Under the pieces are notes generated by a model. The model was not told the DNA's origin. It searched no databases and saw nothing but the letters and a program-made list of their open reading frames with translations. Positions 48,990-59,612 of a stretch of 64,000 bases of DNA are shown here, piece after piece (the first letter of the stretch is position 1; each line of letters opens with the position of its first letter). Origin of the DNA: Sepiola atlantica (Eukaryota > Mollusca > Cephalopoda > Sepiida > Sepiolidae); NCBI GenBank assembly GCA_963556195.1, contig OY744519.1, positions 36,412,801-36,476,800 on the forward strand, written 5' to 3'. Made by a program: the position numbers and the translations under genes.

Positions 48990-49365
48990 GTCAACAGTGA
49001 GAGGGATTACAAAAACTAGAGAAAATAGGAGGCAAGTTAGATTAAAAACTAGAAAATGAAAAACCTGATCACAGTTGAGTACAACAGAAGAGTAAGTGTA
49101 ATTCTTAAATCGCATTTCCACAGTCGGAATGTAATCTATGCTATCAATGCCGAAGCAGTAGCTATGATTCGATATACTGCTTGTATGCTTGACTGGAATG
49201 TGGATGAATTAAAATGTTCGGACACCAAAACACGGCTTACAATTTATGGAGCTTTTGGAAAAGAAGGAGATACATATTGAGTGTATCTACCGAGAAAATA
49301 AGGTGGTCGAGGTTTATTAAGTGTGGAAGATGTCGTGAATATAGAAGTAGGTTGTCTGTCTCTCT
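48990..49365 (+). pseudogene. Fragment of a different LINE reverse transcriptase
   Basis: Translation of 49056-49280 gives NVIYAINAEAVAMIRYTA, LDWNVDELKCSDTKTR and YGAFGKE. After a TGA, the same frame reads VYLPRK, a TAA, then GGRGLLSVEDVVNIE. This series (INxxAVxxIRY..W...EL...D.KTR..L...GA..... YxPRKxGGRGLxSVED) is a recurrent C-terminal region of non-LTR reverse transcriptase proteins in invertebrates and differs from the LINE at 17786-20085. There are at least two in-frame stops. It lies inside the 98-bp inverted repeats. Confidence 0.75.
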
Positions 49366-50384
49366 ATATATATAACCTAGAGTTGTTTTTCTCCTGCTAC
49401 TTTTAATGCACTAGGCAAACAAACAAATGTTTCATACGCTACGAAATTCACCACGGCATTCACCAACTTCATTCGAGCGTGATTCAAGAAACTTTCATTT
49501 ATATAATTCTCAAACATTAAAATCTATTATTTAATGCCTCATCTCTCTCCTCCCGGAAGGTAATGCAAATAAAATATTACATTTCCCCTAACATTTTGCT
49601 CATACTACGTAACTCTTATACACCGTAGATAACAATAAATACTCAACACCGATTATTGCAATTTAAACTTCATACATATAAAATAGATATCATGAACTGA
49701 ACAAGAAACGCTTCCTTCGTAAATATTACACGAATAACAGAATGAGTTTGCGCCTAACGATTTTTTACTTTTTAACCTAAACCTATTCACATTCTAGAAT
49801 ATCAGAATCAATAAACACACACGTCAACTTTTAGCCTAACTCATTCGAAATGGCGTCCTCCATCGACTACTTTCAAATTCGACGCAATGCTACTTCTAAT
49901 TATTCCATGTGTTCAAATTACTATTTATTATCTCAAATTATAATTTCTTATATCCAACTTTCAATATTGACATTCATCATATTTTAAAAGTGTCACTATC
50001 AATTTCGAACACCTAACATCGTCACAGGAATCGCAGCCTTCAATTCCATTGTTTACAACGCTTGTATAGTAGACCATGAAGCGACTTTCCTTATTACGCA
50101 CTCAGCTAGCATTATATGTAAACATTATTCCGGATATGGGAGCCTCTATGTTCATTTTCTTTAAAAGATTAACTGCCAAAATTCACATCTTAACATTACT
50201 GTTAGTGTTCACACTTCACGACTTGTAAGTGTCCTCTTTGCGCTACATAACATACGTCTTTGTACAACAAAATATTTATTAAATTATTGAACCTATTTGA
50301 TCCCTTCTTCTCCATTAATAAAATGCTCCGCTTCTGTCTATGCATAGCAGGCTTCCGTTTACACGAGGACATTATTAGGCAAGA
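49366..50384. other. No gene recognised
   Basis: AT-rich interior of the inverted-repeat region. No supported feature. Confidence 0.4.
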
Positions 50385-50484
50385 TGATTACAACACATCT
50401 GCAGTTTACAAACCGTGCTGAAATAATACCGTTATTCTTTACATATATTTTTTAAAACATGGAGAAGGCGGCGGGGAAAACACG
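50385..50484 (-). repeat. 98-bp inverted repeat, right arm
   Basis: Partner of 48783-48880. Confidence 0.9.
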
Positions 50485-50490
50485 GTCAAT

Positions 50491-50560
50491 TATCATTATT
50501 ATTAGTAGTAGCAGTAGTACTAGTAGTAGTAGTAGTGGCAGTAGTAGTATAGTGTAGTAT
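50491..50560. repeat. (ATT)n/(AGT)n microsatellite
   Basis: ATTATTATT passing into AGTAGTAGT with GCAGT variants, directly outside the right arm of the inverted repeat. Confidence 0.9.
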
Positions 50561-51530
50561 GAGGAGAACTAGCAGTAATAGTACTAATAGCCTAAATGGG
50601 AGTGAATAAACGTTTTTTTTCAATAAAGATTGTTTTGTTATATAATTTAATTATACAAACTATTTACTAAAGTATGTCGTTTAGTGATTGCATTGAGATA
50701 CGTTTACGAAAAATATGTTTCTTTTTGGCATTAATTCACAATTAACTAAAGATGCTGCCCATCGTTCTCTTATCTATCTCTGTATTTGCCACGTCGCCTT
50801 TCAATCTATGTTGACACAAACACTTCTAATATTTCATAATGACTAATTATTAAAAAAAATATATTCTCATTATTAAAAATAACAATCCTGGTTTTTTGGC
50901 TGTGAATAAAGTGTAGTATCTGTTTTCATACTACACGTTATGCGTTCCATCCTCGATCTATGAAAACATCAACTTTCTAAACTGATGCAGTTTTTATTTA
51001 TGTCTGAATCCATTTGGGGGAGGTTAATTTTCCACCACATGAAAAAAGCGACTTTGGGTCTAACTCTACCATAGTGTGGAAGTAAATGAGAACATATGTG
51101 TGTCTGTAGACACCAAAATATCAGTGTTAATTAGATGGCAAAATTATAAATTTATTTATTTCTCTCTATAAGAAAAATAACTAATAATAATACTTCTATA
51201 AAAAAATAATACCAATAAGAATAATAATGACAATGATAATACGGATAATAATATTGATGATATAGATGTGAAACGACTTATTTTATTAATGCTAGAATAA
51301 TGTATTGACAGATATGTCAGTATATGAATTTTCGTACATCTAGTTTCAAACTAGAATTATATTGACATCATGACGCTTACTCCTGTCTCCTGGGTAAGCG
51401 TATCAATTTCAATTACTCAATGTAATGATTTCACGCGGTCGTGTCAGTCTGGACGTTAGGCTCGTAATTCTAGACTAAACCTACGAACTGCGTTCGAGCT
51501 TATTCGACCGCATGAAACCACCACCCTTGC
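50561..51530. other. No gene; ATA/AAT-rich patch
   Basis: AATAATAAT-rich sequence about 51180-51265. A GC-richer segment at 51425-51530 leads into the hammerhead-like motif and is probably part of the same element. Confidence 0.4.
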
Positions 51531-51570
51531 ACTGATGAGGTTGTAATCTCGAAACGACGTTGTCTCTATG
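51531..51570 (+). ncRNA. Hammerhead-like core next to (TA)n
   Basis: CTGATGA (51532-51538), a weak GGTT/AATC stem, GAAAC (51551-51555), then GACGTTGTC, which can form helix III with ACG/TGT and end in a GTC cleavage triplet. Core bases are complete. I cannot find a good helix I. A (TA)n tract starts ~45 bp further on, the same layout as the other families. Confidence 0.5.
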
Positions 51571-51609
51571 TATAACACACTTTAATATTTAAGTAAAAAT
51601 ATTTATAGT

Positions 51610-51611
<2 letters not shown>

Positions 51612-51655
<44 letters not shown>

Positions 51656-51664
51656 CATTTAAAA

Positions 51665-51697
<33 letters not shown>

Positions 51698-51700
51698 CTT
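51612..51700. repeat. Two (TA)n tracts
   Basis: TA at 51612-51652 and 51669-51699. Confidence 0.95.
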
Positions 51701-51787
51701 ATTATATCAAGGGTACCCGGACAGGTAGTTTCTTAGATACCGAAAAGAGTCCCGATACAATAGAACACACCCACACACATATAGGTA

Positions 51788-51923
51788 GGAAATATATAAA
51801 TATATATAAACAAACGAACAAAATATTATTTAAACAATAGAACACATGATGAAGATCTAAAATTAACAAATATCTGTTAAAACTTAAATCATATTTTGTT
51901 TGTTTATTTATATATTTTATATA
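51788..51923. repeat. Inverted repeat, ~34-bp arms
   Basis: AATATATAAACAAACGAACAAAATAT (split near 51797-51825) and its near reverse complement at 51889-51921, around a ~65-bp loop. Confidence 0.7.
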
Positions 51924-51955
51924 TTACTTCATAACTTATCTCTCTCTCTCTTATA

Positions 51956-51956
<1 letters not shown>

Positions 51957-52011
<55 letters not shown>

Positions 52012-52047
52012 TATATATATATATATTAATACATATATATAATAGAA
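51957..52047. repeat. (TA)n microsatellite
   Basis: TA tract with GCATATA interruptions placed symmetrically at both ends. Confidence 0.95.
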
Positions 52048-52515
52048 ATGTGTAGTAAATGAAGGACTGCACTGTGGGATCGCTATGCATAGTTTGAGTT
52101 CGGTCGGGATTAGTTCATCAATTCAGCTATGGTTTTGAGAAACGTATGCATCGATATATCCTCCCTTCTAATTATCCATTAAATAGTACGATAGAGTAGA
52201 CTTTTAATACTTGTTTCTGAAACTAGTCTGGGAAAAGGAAAACTCCGAAGTAAAATAATGATTTCCTTTCTATCTCGGAATTATTTCTAGTCGGACTCTT
52301 TGTCACTGTGGTCAAGCAATGTCGGTTCAGTGGAAGTGCGGTTGGTAATAGTGCAAGCCTTATTTCATTAGTCACTTACTATACAACGACCATTGCAGGT
52401 TGTATCCATCGCTTCTAGAGATTAAATGTTACCTCTCTCTTTCTCTGTCTGTTTTTGTCTGTCTGTTTGTCTCTTGCTGTTCGTCTGTTGAATTTTATCT
52501 TACTCTCACTTTATG
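52048..52515. other. No gene recognised
   Basis: Contains a TCTG/CTGT-rich stretch at 52435-52485. No gene. Confidence 0.4.
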
Positions 52516-52526
52516 GAAAGAAAGAG

Positions 52527-52579
<53 letters not shown>
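52516..52579. repeat. (GA)n microsatellite
   Basis: GA dinucleotides, nearly uninterrupted. Confidence 0.95.
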
Positions 52580-52581
<2 letters not shown>

Positions 52582-53234
52582 ATAAACTATACCACAGAAA
52601 ACAACGTGCGTTTTAGCTTTTAATATATTTACTAGATGTATTACGATTGGCAATACTGGTGTATTTATCGTCTAATATACACGGAAACGACGCCTAAATG
52701 TACAATATGAGATTTACTGGATATTCGCTACTTGTGGTTGTCAAATAAATTGCTTTTCTACACGAGCGTTTTAAGACATACTCTATTGTAAATTGGAATA
52801 AATATACACGTTTTCAAAAATGTACAAGTAGCCAATGCATCAGTTTTCTATTGATTCGTCAAACATCTACTGTCAATCATTTTTGCTATTCTCATTTGTT
52901 TATTAGCAGACAGGCCAGCGTTTCCCGTTATGAGAAAAATCGCTTTTGTATAGCTGCTTCAATCCCTGAACCTTATATCAAAATGTCTTCAGTATTTTTA
53001 ATTCCTATAATTTGTTATAAATAATAACATTACTAAAGCGTCAGTTTTCTTGGATGTACTGTTAGAATGTAAACTTAAATTCATTGAGATTTCCCGTTCG
53101 AAGACGAAACTATACTATTAATTCTATTAATTGTACTTTTCTTGTACTATTTAATGCTCAACTCAGTTATCAATTACATACTAATTTACTATCTTCCAAT
53201 ACTACATTCAGAGGGAGGGGGAATTTCCGTATCT
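52580..53234. other. No gene recognised
   Basis: No supported feature. Confidence 0.4.
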
Positions 53235-53430
53235 GTTCTGTTATCCTCCCGGGCATTACGTTCTTCTCTTTGGAAAGGAAGGTAGTTTAGTATATGTTTC
53301 GTTGTTATGAAACTATCCTCTCATGAATCACATTCTCTGTTTGAAGGTAGTGTAGCATTTGCTTTGTTGTCATGAGACAACTCTCCTAGGTATTACCTTC
53401 TCCTTTGGGGGTAGCGTACGTATTAGCAGA
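53235..53430. repeat. Degenerate ~70-75-bp tandem repeat, 2.6 units
   Basis: Three units share CCTC/CTCC..ATTAC.TTCT, GGTAGT.TAG.AT.TG and TT(G/T)GTTGTTATGA.AC in the same order. Confidence 0.75.
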
Positions 53431-54137
53431 CTCAACATTAACATCTGATATACGAGCTAAAAATGCGAGGGGAGGAGCATAGTTTTGTAAGTTGTTATAT
53501 AACTATTAAATACAACATTCTATATCATTATTGTGTACCTCTGAAAACTTTAGTTGATAAAAGTTGTGTCTGATCTTTTCTTTTAATGAAAATCGCTCCA
53601 CACCACGAATGAAGCCACTTAATGTAAGGAACTAAAAAATACTACTTAAATGGAAAAAAACTAACCAACGATAAGTGTTATATGAGTAATTTACGTATAT
53701 ATATGACGACACGCGAGAGAAAGAGAACAATTGTAATAACGCTCAATCAACTAATGGCATATATCGACTGTGAACGAGACAGAAAACCTCGAAGAGAAGT
53801 GATCATAGACAACCAAACAATTTGACCGCGTGAGGTCGTCGTATAACGCAACATATATTCATCTTTATAGCGGCCCATCACTGCTGACGATCTTGCTCAT
53901 CTTTTTTTAAGTAGCTAGTACTTTCAAATAGAAGAAGAGAACGACGACAAGTTTATCAATTTTAACTATAGTTTCTTTGAATAAGAATTGTTTCTGAATT
54001 GACATTGTCCGTAAATAACACATATTTTATTCATATATTCTTAAAGATTTTTTTGTCACTATTTATTATCGCACATCTACAAGACGAGATATTGTAATTA
54101 AGCAGATCACCAAGAAGAAGGGGCCTGCCTAATAAAT
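53431..54137. other. No gene recognised
   Basis: No supported feature. Confidence 0.4.
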
Positions 54138-54400
54138 CGGTATTGTCCGGGCCTGGATTTACGCCGGTCTATGGGTCTGTCCTGTGCAGTTCTAGGAGGT
54201 CCACCCTCCCAGGCTTTGCCTCCCCTCTTTGGTGAGGAGTAAGTGTATTGCTTACTGCCCGAGACGCCCCTACCGGGGATTCCGACAGGGCTGCTTAGGC
54301 AATTTTCAAACAGCCAGAGTGCTAAAATTCTCGAGTGCTGGTCCTTTACCACTTTCCCGACATTGTGTCACATCTTACCTTGTGGGAGGAAGATAAATAG
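54138..54400 (+). repeat. U2-headed SINE body, copy 2 (5'-truncated)
   Basis: Matches the body of copies 1 and 3 from GGTATTGTC through TTTACGCCGGTCTATGGGTC, TGTCCTGTGCAGTTCTAG, the GAGGAGTAAGT and CACATCTTAC segments, ending near GGAAGATAAATAG. The U2-derived head is absent and the last ~35 bp are also missing. Orientation is as in copy 1. Confidence 0.8.
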
Positions 54401-56009
54401 AACCTAACTTAACTTTCTGTAGTTTTTCTAACATGCTGGATAGTGTGTCTAGCGTTGATTTGTTGTCGTTTTGTTCGCTACTCTCTCAATGTTGTTGTTT
54501 GTTTTTGTTGTACTTCCTCGGATACTTTAATCGTGGCATTATATCTTTGTAGGTTGTTGTTGCTGTGTCAACTTGTTCACACACGACATACGCGAAAACA
54601 CGTACAATTATCATTGTTATGGCTTTAATAGTTTATCTGTGTGTATTAATGCAAGTAACAGGATAAAACGTTTTTATTGTCAGTTCGTAGTAGTTGTGGC
54701 ATATATACTGTTACCCGAATCTCTGCGAAGGCGTATGTGTGTTCGCATGCGCGTGTGAGCCTGGCTACGCAAAGTCGTTCGTCTATCCGTTTCTCGCCCT
54801 GAGCTTCTGGTATGCTTGTCTCTTTTTATCTCCCTCTTTTGCTGTTTCTCTGTCTATCCATCTATATCGATTCATCTTCTTTAACTATTGACGTCAGCTA
54901 GCATTTCTTGAATTTTCGCTGTCTACAATCAAAAAAGAAAATTGTAGTCAGAATTTGGATATTTTTGTGTATACACTTTGGCATTGTATTCGTTTACTTA
55001 GTCCTAGTAAATTATTCAGTTATTTATCTGCTGATTGACTTCTAATAAAAACTCCCCAACTGAATTGCATTCCTTAAACAATTGCTTTAGTAACTTTCTA
55101 TCATGATGCTGTTTTATTAAAGAATATTGTTTCAAGTATTTTCGTCATCGTCAATAAAGATTATGACTAATATAAACGTATCTTCCGCAGTGTTATAACT
55201 ATATATCTCACAGCAGCTGAAATTAATCTTCAATTCTTTACCTTTGTCACATGAGTAAGCTAAACAATTAAATACCTACATTCTTACTTTGACAAATAGC
55301 GGTCAACCCCCTGTTTTAAGTTATACTACTTTGTATCCCCAGGTAATTGTAAACGCACATTAGCTCATATTATACATTCTGTTAGATAGAAAGTTAAACA
55401 TATAGAAGAGTATTTGGATGTTCGATTAATTTAATAAGCGTGTGAAACATTAAAATATTTAGCAGTTAAATGTGCAGTTGTCGGTATAGAAATAGTGAAA
55501 CGTTTTTGCGTGACGTCATAGGTTAATGGTTTACTTTATGTTTCAAAACAGTAGTGCAAACATAAGCGATAGTAAATAAATGAATGTGTTAACCTTTTTC
55601 ATAGCGTTTGGAATTATTTTAATAGTCTAAAACAATTTAGTTTGCTTTAAATACGTATTGGCGTATACTACAACTTAACATTTAATATATTCTAGAATTT
55701 GGGCAAATCATTCTAGTCAATAAGAAAACATACCCAGTAGAAATTTCTTTAAGCCAGAAAGCACACCTCAAATTCTGAAATACTGTATTGATAACATATG
55801 TTCATTTATTATTGTAAATGGTAACACATGTCTGCATTATATCTCTATTGTTGTGTTTATGGTTGTGTTGTTCGAAAGGAGACATCTTTATTTTTTGTAA
55901 AATTATTTAATTCAATTACTCGTAAAGTTTTTCTAGCAAACAACTGTGTTTAGCTTGGTGCAATTCTTTGTTTTAAGTCCATTTCATAACAGAGACACAT
56001 AGATGCAGA
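54401..56009. other. No gene recognised
   Basis: T-rich sequence with short hydrophobic chance frames (54443-54891). No motif. Confidence 0.4.
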
Positions 56010-56028
56010 TAAATATAACATAGGAGTA
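56010..56028. repeat. 19-bp target site duplication, left
   Basis: TAAATATAACATAGGAGTA, identical to 56360-56378. It flanks the minus-strand U2-headed SINE at its 3' end. Confidence 0.95.
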
Positions 56029-56359
56029 TTGATTTACTCCTCTCCAGGAGTTAGGCACAAGGCCAGTTTTTATCTTACTCCCACAAGTAAGATGTGACCC
56101 AAGGTCGGGAAAGTGGGGTTTAAAAATTGCCTGGGCAGCCTCGTCGGCATTCCCCGGTAGAGGCGCCTCAGGCAGTAAGCAATAAACTTACTCCTCCCCA
56201 AAGAGGGGAGGCAAAGCCTGGGAAGGTGGACCTTCCAGAACTGCACAGGACAGACCCGCGTAAATCAAGACCCGAAGGCCAAGACAACACCAGTATGGAG
56301 TGCAGTATCCATCGGAACAGATACTACACTTTGATCTTAGCCAAAAGGCCAAGAACGAT
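56029..56359 (-). repeat. U2 snRNA-headed SINE, copy 3, full length
   Basis: Minus-strand element of 331 bp between perfect 19-bp target duplications. Its first 45 bases (56359-56315) match the 5' end of U2 snRNA from base 1 (ATCG), with one base missing and one C-to-T change: TTGGCCTTTTGGCTAAGATC and CAAAGTGTAGTATCTGTTC. A ~285-bp body unrelated to U2 follows, ending AAATCAA. Starting exactly at the U2 5' end means the source RNA began at the U2 transcription start. The Sm site and the 3' two thirds of U2 are absent. There is no poly(A). Long target duplications imply target-primed insertion by a LINE-type machinery. Confidence 0.9.
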
Positions 56360-56378
56360 TAAATATAACATAGGAGTA
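56360..56378. repeat. 19-bp target site duplication, right
   Basis: Identical to 56010-56028; begins directly after the U2 5' end. Confidence 0.95.
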
Positions 56379-58615
56379 GCACGGATCGTTAAACATACTT
56401 TTTAATGTTATGGATTATATTTCTTAGCATTCATGCATTTTGCCTTGAAAGTCTGAACAATTGAATAATATTTTCTTACATATAAACTCCACAAAAATTT
56501 ACCTCCTTAGAATAAAACATTATGATAATTTAAACAAACTTAGTAAACAGTACAGAGTTTACATCCCCCGCGCAAACATTCAATAAGCTTTTTCATGAAA
56601 TTATCGAAGTCACGTGCGAGTAGTTCATCAGTAGATAACTGTTGAACACGTCGTTAACGTTCGATGGTTTCGTGATTTAGAAAAAAAGAATTGACCTTTT
56701 TATTTTTGAGATATTGACATCAATGTCAGTACACGTACCTAAGTGATGACAATTCAAGCGTAAATGTTTAAATCGATAATTTAGATGTTGATTTGTAAAT
56801 GTATACAAGACATGCATATAAGCTGGAATCGATCGTCACCAGTAATACATGATGGGACATTATTAAACAAATCAATGGTTTCAAAAATAAACTTCGATCT
56901 ACACAGCGTGAGACTGTCATGCAGCTAACATTAGTTTCTTTCTGGAGAAAGTACACTTAGATCTTTCCGAATAAACGAGCCTTGGTACGTTTTAATTAGC
57001 TGAGAGGGTGTATGCGTCAGAGGGATTCTTAGAGGAGATACATAGGCAGAGAGACTTGTGTATTATCAGAAGTAATCGCAGGTGGGCGTGGAGGAAGGAA
57101 GCCCCCTTTGAGGGTCGGCCATCTTCACAGTTTTATGACACGATATAATCCAATTTAATGGACAGTGATAAACACTGTAATTAAAAAGTACTCTAATTTA
57201 AGTGCCTTATCTCGATACGGCCCTGGAAGATGAGACCGAAATACACCAGGTGAAGATTAGCATGCAACATGAAAATTCATGTGTGGAAAATAAGATGATT
57301 ACATTAAAAACAGATACAGTGAAAGAATAAAGATAAAAATCTTACTCAATTAACAAATGAAAACCTAATTAGGATGCATTGTTTCTGCTATTACGGTTAT
57401 AAGAAAACAAAAACATATATGGACACTAACTAGATACTAAGTAAAGCTCGCATAGCATACTAATCCTTATTGACTGTTACAAGTGCATTTGATATTTGCA
57501 AATATGAAGACAGAAAAATAGACAAAGTTTAATTTTAAAAGAAGTAAAGCTTTATTAAATTTAGAGCTGAAATTGTAATGAGAATTACTATTAATGAAAG
57601 TTTTAAACTAATAAGAAGACGAAAGAAATAATTCCTCACAGGATGGCAAAACTCTAATGATGAAATACAATTTGAGATTGTGACTTTAATTGTTTGCAGC
57701 GATTCTGCATAAATATATGTCGTATGAACTCATTTGATGTGACTTTTTGTATGTAGTATACAACTAAGATGTGCAAACGTGGCGATCTTTTCATTTCACA
57801 AATTTATGATATGACAATCACATTATTAGAAAGAACATGTGGCTAATCTAAATAAAGTCCCGGACATTTTCGTATGTTGAAATGCAGGATGGCTTTCGGA
57901 AAAGAAACATATAGTGACATTTCTGATCTCCGTGTAGGAAACGTACATAAAGAGGAAAGTATAAGATGCAACAAATATGTTCGTGTTGATTTTTGGTTCA
58001 GAAGCACAATGTTTAGTTTTATAATGTTGTGTATGCATTCCGTGTTGGAAGCAGATGTTCTTGTCAGAGTAAGTTTTCTAAGAAAAATGTAATTACAAAG
58101 TTCTGTGGAGTGATACCGGCATGGTTTGACTGATTAAAAGAAGAACTCCAATGAAAAATAACACATATTAATATACCAAATGCAATACCGAAACATTATA
58201 CAAAAAACTAAATGTGAGTAAAACTAATATTGATTAATTATTAGTTAATGAACGTTCTGAATCGACTTACTAATCAGTAGGAATTGTACTGAATCGTCTC
58301 GGTGAAGATTGACTCGATATTAATAGCCAGTTGCACATAATAAGGTAATGAACACACCAGTCAGTCGAACGATATTTCTATTTATACTAAATGACTTTCG
58401 TCAATGCGACTATCAAGTCCGTACCCGAGTGTACGCAGTAATCAGCTTAGTCCATATATTACACAACGTGAATGCTATAGATTTTGAAATAAACCAAAAA
58501 TATAATAATTACTCTGAAAGCGGGTACGTTTTCAGTATGTTAATTTAAAAAGAAGTGCTGAAATAATTATGTTAGGTTTTGATTGGTTGTAAGTAGTAAT
58601 GTGTCTAAAGTTTAA
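56379..58615. other. No gene recognised
   Basis: Short frames (56768-56956, 57826-58092) show no motif. No repeats recognised. Confidence 0.4.
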
Positions 58616-58619
58616 TTTA

Positions 58620-58666
<47 letters not shown>
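58616..58666. repeat. (TA)n microsatellite
   Basis: TA tract starting TTTATATTTATATATA. Confidence 0.95.
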
Positions 58667-58668
<2 letters not shown>

Positions 58669-59159
58669 ACATTTAAAAGATGACAATGAAGATTGTATAA
58701 ACATAAACTACAATATCTATTAAATCATCACTTGTTAAAAACAAGAGGATTCATATAAAAAAAACTGCTATCATTCCTTCCTATTTATATGTGTTTCCTT
58801 ATTTCCAAACAGATGCTACAGACTCTCATTAACAGTGGCCTTTTGCTTTTTACGTTGTATATACTATTATTATATTACTATCATTTTTATATCTTTTTCA
58901 AATTATGATGTTTGGTAATTTCCCGTTACAAACTTATCTTTTAGCATTCCTTTTGAGGGTAATATATAATTCTTTGCACAGCCATGACTTAAGGAAGGCT
59001 TAATACTATTTCTTCTATTCTAAACACCTTGTTTTGAACAACTGATAAATAAATATATATTATATTTTATACAATCTTTATCATCATATTTTACTTGTCT
59101 ATATAAAACGAGCATACATTTTTCATGACAGGTTCGGGGTATATGATATCGTTATTTCC
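58667..59159. other. No gene recognised
   Basis: No supported feature. Confidence 0.4.
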
Positions 59160-59228
59160 CTTTTCTTTATATCTCTATATATATCTATATCTATATATCT
59201 ATATCTCTCTCTCTCTCTCTCTCTCTCT

Positions 59229-59260
<32 letters not shown>
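59160..59260. repeat. Compound TATC, CT and TA microsatellite
   Basis: CTATATAT/CTATATCT units, (CT)n at 59204-59230, then (TA)n to 59260. Confidence 0.95.
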
Positions 59261-59262
<2 letters not shown>

Positions 59263-59573
59263 AGTAAGGTATCTATATATGTATCTTATTCACGCATAAA
59301 GCTGACTATTATGGAGTGTGTAACAGAGCTGCTATGAGTAAGGGTTGGTAAAGTGGAATATATGAAGTTTAGTTTTGTTTCATGCAAAGGGGAAAATGTT
59401 GGCTATAAGCCGTTTTTACAAATTCAGGTACTCCCAATTTGATTTAATTTTAACCAATTAATATTAGGCATTAATTAGTAAAAAAAATCACAGAATTTTG
59501 GAAAACTTATAACTTCATTTCGACATAAAGATTCCATTGATAAACTAGATTGTTTGCAAGTTCAGAAAATGCA

Positions 59574-59612
59574 CCTGAAGACAGTTGAGGGCGTTGCATC
59601 GGTCGAAATCTT
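59574..59612 (+). ncRNA. Hammerhead-like layout (weak)
   Basis: CTGAAGA (59575-59581), an imperfect GAC..GGTC stem, then GAAATC (59605). The core order is right but helix I and the cleavage site are not evident, and no (TA)n follows. Possibly a relic. Confidence 0.25.

Noticed and set aside
56315..56359. A functional U2 snRNA gene
   Set aside because: Only the first 45 bases of U2 are present; branch-point pairing sequence is followed by unrelated DNA, with target duplications around it.
56127..56405. 92-codon and 81-codon open frames over the U2-headed SINEs (also 54107-54352)
   Set aside because: They lie within SINE bodies and are not conserved as frames between copies.
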